Part shown: positions 60,919 through 64,000 of the stretch, in pieces
How the letters are laid out: each line of letters opens with the position of its first letter
Numbering within the stretch: position 1 is the first letter of the stretch
Assembly (NCBI RefSeq): GCF_003268655.1
Contig: NZ_CP029642.1
Coordinates: forward strand, 124,001 to 188,000
DNA: 64,000 nucleotides
Source of the DNA: Arthrobacter dokdonellae
GTDB taxonomy: Bacteria > Actinomycetota > Actinomycetes > Actinomycetales > Micrococcaceae
Direction of reading: 5' to 3'
Notes under the pieces: model-generated
Seen by the model: the letters and a program-made list of their open reading frames with translations, nothing else
Databases searched by the model: none
What the model was told of the DNA's origin: nothing
Translations under genes and position numbers: made by a program

Positions 60919-62651
60919 GGCAACGCCCCTGCCGTGTCAGCCGGGAGGATGAAGCCGTCACGGACCAGGTTGCGGACGTCGGCCTCCAGCGCCCGCGCAA
61001 ACTCCGCATCGTCCCGTTCAAGCAGGGTTGCGAGCGCGTCGATCAGCTGGCCCACGGTGAGTTCGCCGTCGCTGGCGGAAACGAAGCCGGCCAGTTCCGT
61101 GGTCAGCAGGATGGTGCGGCGCAGACCCGCCCCCTGCCGCAGCAAAATCACGCCGGGGTGTTCGGCTCCGGGCTTTTGGTGGCGTTCCTCGGTGACGTCT
61201 TCAGCCACCACCAGCAGCTCCCCGCGCAGGGATTCCCGGGCGGCCAGCCACTGCTCCCGGTCCAGCGCGGCGGCCAGGTGCGGGCCAATCGGCTGCTCAA
61301 TCGGGTAGAGGATTTCCTCGAAGCGGCTCCCCGTGGCCGCCGGCCCCGGATCCTCGGGCCGGCGCAACAGGGCATAGCCAAAGCCGATGCCGGCCACGTT
61401 GCGGGAGGCAAAGTCGTGCAGGTAGTCCGCGTAGGCATCCGCATAGGCCTCTCTGTCGCGTCCCTGCGAGGCATCCTGCAGCCACGTTTCGGCATACGCG
61501 GCCGGGCTGACCTGCTCGCGCTGGATGAACCAGGCCTGCACGCCGCCAGCGGACCACCGCATGGGGCGGGCCGGCCATAGGGCTTCGGTGCCGCCGTCGG
61601 GCCGTTCCTCCGCCACAACCTCCCAGTTGCCGAGCATCTGGGCTATGCCGCCGGGAGCCAGGACGTCGGGGAGCCCCCGGACCAGGGCTTCGACAATGGC
61701 GTCGCCGGCCAGCCCGCCGTCGCGGTAGGTGAATTGCGCGCCCGCGTCCTCGCCACGGTGCCGCGGCGTGATGACGAACGGCGGGTTGGACACCACCAGG
61801 TCGAACGTCTCGCCGGCCACCGGTTCCAGCAGGCTGCCCCGACGCAGGGAGACGCGGGCGTCCTGGTTGGCGGGGTCAAAGTCGGCGTCGGCCAGGCCCA
61901 GGGCGGAGGCGTTGAGCAGCAGGTTGAAGCGGGTAAATGCCAGCGCGCGGACGGAGACATCCGTGGCCACCACTGTGTGAGCGTGGCGGAGCAGGTGGAA
62001 CAGCTGGATGCCGCAACCAGTGCCCAGGTCCAGGGCACGGCCCACCACACGGCGGATGGTGCCCTGCGCCAGGGTGAGCGACGCCTGGCCGATGCCCAGC
62101 ACGTGGTCCCTGCGCAGCACGCCCGGCCGCTGGTGCGCGCCAAGATCGCTGGCCACCCAGAGATTGGTGTCGGGGCCGCCCGGGGTCTCCGCCGCCCAGC
62201 CGTATGGGCGCAGGTCGACGGCGGCGCGCAGCAGGACCGGGGCGGCCGGCGCCTCCGGGGCGGCGTCCGGGGCGGCCGGTGCCTCCGGGGCCTCCGGGGC
62301 GGCGGCCGGGCCGGCGCCGCCGTGGGCGCGTTCCGCGGCCTCCACCAGGCCGAGCGCCGTGAGCACGTCCGGGCCGGTTCCGGGCAGCGCGTCGGCGAGC
62401 GCGGAGGCGGTGACGGTCTCGGCGAGCAGCCACAGCCGGACCACGGTGGCCAGCGGTTCGTCGCGCCCCTTCAGCGCAAGCAGCGCCGGCACCACCTGGT
62501 CCCGGCCCAGCGCCTGGTGGGCTTCCTCGCCGAGGAGCGCCGTCACGCCGTCGACCGTATAGTCCACGGCGGCGAGGTCCGCCGCGAGCGCCGCCAGCAG
62601 GACAGGGTTGTCGCTGCGCGGGGCGTCCGGAACGGTGGCGAAGTCGGTCAT
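60915..62651 (-). CDS. SAM-dependent methyltransferase (N5-glutamine/adenine type)
   Basis: This 578-residue protein has an N-terminal region (about 1-150) of the DUF7059 type with an Ala/Pro-rich low-complexity stretch. A class I methyltransferase domain follows: ALDLGTGCGIQLFHLLRHAHTVVATDVS, and the catalytic NPPF in DLVVSNPPFVITP. The C-terminal half is beta-rich and variable. NPPF/Y enzymes methylate the amide or amino nitrogen of Gln or adenine. The target is unknown. Its end overlaps the MgtC-like start. Confidence 0.85.
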   Translation of the reverse strand: MTDFATVPDAPRSDNPVLLAALAADLAAVDYTVDGVTALLGEEAHQALGRDQVVPALLALKGRDEPLATVVRLWLLAETVTASALADALPGTGPDVLTALGLVEAAERAHGGAGPAAAPEAPEAPAAPDAAPEAPAAPVLLRAAVDLRPYGWAAETPGGPDTNLWVASDLGAHQRPGVLRRDHVLGIGQASLTLAQGTIRRVVGRALDLGTGCGIQLFHLLRHAHTVVATDVSVRALAFTRFNLLLNASALGLADADFDPANQDARVSLRRGSLLEPVAGETFDLVVSNPPFVITPRHRGEDAGAQFTYRDGGLAGDAIVEALVRGLPDVLAPGGIAQMLGNWEVVAEERPDGGTEALWPARPMRWSAGGVQAWFIQREQVSPAAYAETWLQDASQGRDREAYADAYADYLHDFASRNVAGIGFGYALLRRPEDPGPAATGSRFEEILYPIEQPIGPHLAAALDREQWLAARESLRGELLVVAEDVTEERHQKPGAEHPGVILLRQGAGLRRTILLTTELAGFVSASDGELTVGQLIDALATLLERDDAEFARALEADVRNLVRDGFILPADTAGALP

Positions 62652-62996
62652 GCCTCCAGCCTAACGAGTTCAATACTTTTGCCGCCCAAAACCGTCGGCC
62701 CACGGGCTCGATGGCCCCGGCAGCACGATGATCGACCTTCACGTTGGAGGGGGCAAACCGGCTGCGCAACCGGGTTTACCTCGCACTGCACGACGGGCCG
62801 CAACGGGAACTGATTGCGGTGTGACCCGGCAACGTCCCGCAACCCCATGATCTATGTTGCAGCTCTTGGACCGACGGAACGGACCGAACGGACGTTTTTT
62901 TCATGGATTTTGTCCTGGATTTTGTCCAAGAGCTGCAACATGGATTTCTTACGGGCCGCCCCGGGGAGAGGGACGAGCTCCGGGAGGGCGTGGGGG
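62652..62996. other. intergenic stretch with a long inverted repeat
   Basis: No gene is recognised. Bases 62854-62871 (ATGTTGCAGCTCTTGGAC) are perfectly complementary to 62924-62941, with a spacer of 52 bases containing direct repeats (GGATTTTGTCC twice, GAACGGAC twice). Read either way it forms a large hairpin between two minus-strand genes. Confidence 0.6.
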
Positions 62997-63890
62997 CTAA
63001 GCCGTGCAACCCTGCGGGCACTGCAGGGTTGCCGGTTCGCTGGCGCAGTCGGCGCAGTACAGGTTCAGGTAGCGGCAGCTTGGATTGGAGCAGTTTTCGA
63101 ACTTGTTGCTCGGGCTGCTGCAGCGGATGCAGTGTCCGATTTCCTTGGCCTCCTCGCTGAATTCCATGTGCATGCGCTTGTCAAATACATAGAGGGAGCC
63201 TTCCCACAGGCCCTTGTCCTTGAAGGTTTCCCCATAGCGGACAATGCCGCCGTCCATTTGGTAGACCTCCTTGAAGCCGCGATTGACCATGAGGGAGCTG
63301 AGTACTTCGCAGCGGACGCCGCCCGTGCAGTAGGTAACCACCGGCTTGTCCTTGAGGTCGTCATATTTGCCGGAATCGAGTTCGGCGATGAAGTCGTGGG
63401 TGGTGGCGACGTCGGGGACGACGGCATTCCGGAATTTACCGATCTGGGCCTCGAAGGCGTTGCGGCCGTCGAAGAACACCACTTCCTCGCCGCTGGATTC
63501 CTTGGCGGCGACCAGTTCGTGAAGTTCCTCCGGCTTGAGATGCGTGCCGCCGCCGACCACGCCGTTTTCATCCACCTTCAGTTCGCCCGGGGCGCCGAAG
63601 CTGACAATTTCCTCGCGGGCCTTCACGCTCAGACGGGGGAAGTCTTCGCCGGTGCCGTCGGACCACTTGACGTCGACGTTTTTGAATCCGGCGTATTCGC
63701 GCGTGGTTTTCAAGTATTGTTTGAGGTCCCTGATGTCCCCGCCCACCGTGGCGTTGATGCCGTCCTTGGAGATCAGGATCCGGCCCTTGAGCCCGAGTTT
63801 TTCGCACACGGCCCGCTGCCAGAGCCGCACCGCCTCCGGATCTGGGACCTCGGTAAAGCCGTAAAAGAGCACAATTTTGTTTAACGCCAC
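62997..63890 (-). CDS. trhO: tRNA uridine(34) hydroxylase TrhO (rhodanese fold)
   Basis: This 297-residue enzyme makes 5-hydroxyuridine at tRNA position 34. It begins [20 protein letters not shown]. The rhodanese domain has [22 protein letters not shown] and the active cysteine in [18 protein letters not shown]. The C-terminal cysteines ([20 protein letters not shown], then YCADCA) are the usual extension. The GTG at 63890 matches the family start. A TTG at 63917 is also open. Confidence 0.92.
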   Translation of the reverse strand: MALNKIVLFYGFTEVPDPEAVRLWQRAVCEKLGLKGRILISKDGINATVGGDIRDLKQYLKTTREYAGFKNVDVKWSDGTGEDFPRLSVKAREEIVSFGAPGELKVDENGVVGGGTHLKPEELHELVAAKESSGEEVVFFDGRNAFEAQIGKFRNAVVPDVATTHDFIAELDSGKYDDLKDKPVVTYCTGGVRCEVLSSLMVNRGFKEVYQMDGGIVRYGETFKDKGLWEGSLYVFDKRMHMEFSEEAKEIGHCIRCSSPSNKFENCSNPSCRYLNLYCADCASEPATLQCPQGCTA

Positions 63891-63965
63891 ACGCTTAATC
63901 GTACGGCGTGGAGCCAAACATGGCGCGGCGTGGCCTGTTGGGCGGCCACACCATAGGCTGGTGGC

Positions 63966-64000
63966 ATGACATCTGGTTCCACGGAACTTGCGGCACTGTT
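63966..64000 (+). CDS. start of an unidentified gene (cut by window edge)
   Basis: An ATG opens [11 protein letters not shown] and runs off the window. A TAGGCT box ends six bases before it, compatible with a leaderless message. Only 11 codons are visible, so no identity can be given. It is divergent from trhO. Confidence 0.45.
   Translation, partial: MTSGSTELAAL

Noticed and set aside
62731..62823. A short frame ending NRLRNRVYLALHDGPQRELI upstream of the methyltransferase
   Set aside because: It looks protein-like but has no start with a ribosome site, no recognised family and only about 25 codons. It may be a remnant but cannot be supported.

Overview
The window is high-GC chromosomal DNA from an actinobacterium, most likely an Arthrobacter-like member of the Micrococcaceae. 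This is inferred from the gene families and from the many GTG/TTG starts and four-base stop/start overlaps. Supporting genes are a menaquinone set (menB-menE-menA), the ResABC/CcsB cytochrome c maturation operon, a SecA2, a mycothiol-type metal-binding protein, a BldC-like HTH protein next to the 32-residue ribosomal protein bS22, Rex, and a leader peptide that looks leaderless in front of DAHP synthase. No rRNA, tRNA or CRISPR array was found.

Layout. 1-7.1 kb: an ABC-2 exporter (permease cut by the left edge), an M50B-like membrane protein, a RibD-C reductase, SecA2, a protein-tyrosine phosphatase and a GNAT acetyltransferase. 7.2-12.6 kb: a VOC protein, menB-menE-menA, a TIGR03085-type protein, DUF4229 and PLDc_N membrane proteins. 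12.6-13.9 kb: a DUF559-type nuclease gene bracketed by copies of one 24-bp dyad repeat. 13.9-18.9 kb: ccsB-resB-ccdA-resA and a histidine phosphatase. 19-23.3 kb: YceI protein, a proline-rich membrane protein, rex, a glutaredoxin-like protein, a HAD-IB phosphatase, bS22 and the HTH protein. 23.4-35.2 kb: DAHP synthase with a WYAYF attenuator leader, a DadA-type oxidase with a decayed amino acid permease, gdhA, an ArsR regulator, acuC, trkH-trkA, an ogt-sigma-ogt operon and proC.

35.2-55.3 kb is an accessory island. It lies between proC and a TIM-barrel gene followed by ppx, genes that are near neighbours in many actinobacteria. From the proC side it has two tandem 6C-like small RNA genes; IS481 and IS1595 wrecks; a GH2 enzyme with three F5/8C domains divergent from a ROK regulator; a CUT1 sugar ABC transporter lacking an ATPase; GH20; an S1 sulfatase; two secreted parallel beta-helix proteins facing each other across an intact IS701-family element; and an IS110 wreck. 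GH2, GH20 and the sulfatase lack signal peptides while the beta-helix proteins have them. A consistent model (inference) is that the secreted proteins cut a sulfated, hexosamine- and galactose-containing polymer, the transporter imports fragments, and the other enzymes finish them in the cytoplasm under ROK control.

55.3-64 kb returns to housekeeping genes: TIM barrel-ppx, topA, mgtC-like, a methyltransferase, trhO and the start of one more gene. Several minus- and plus-strand genes end inside short tandem repeats that copy the stop codon.
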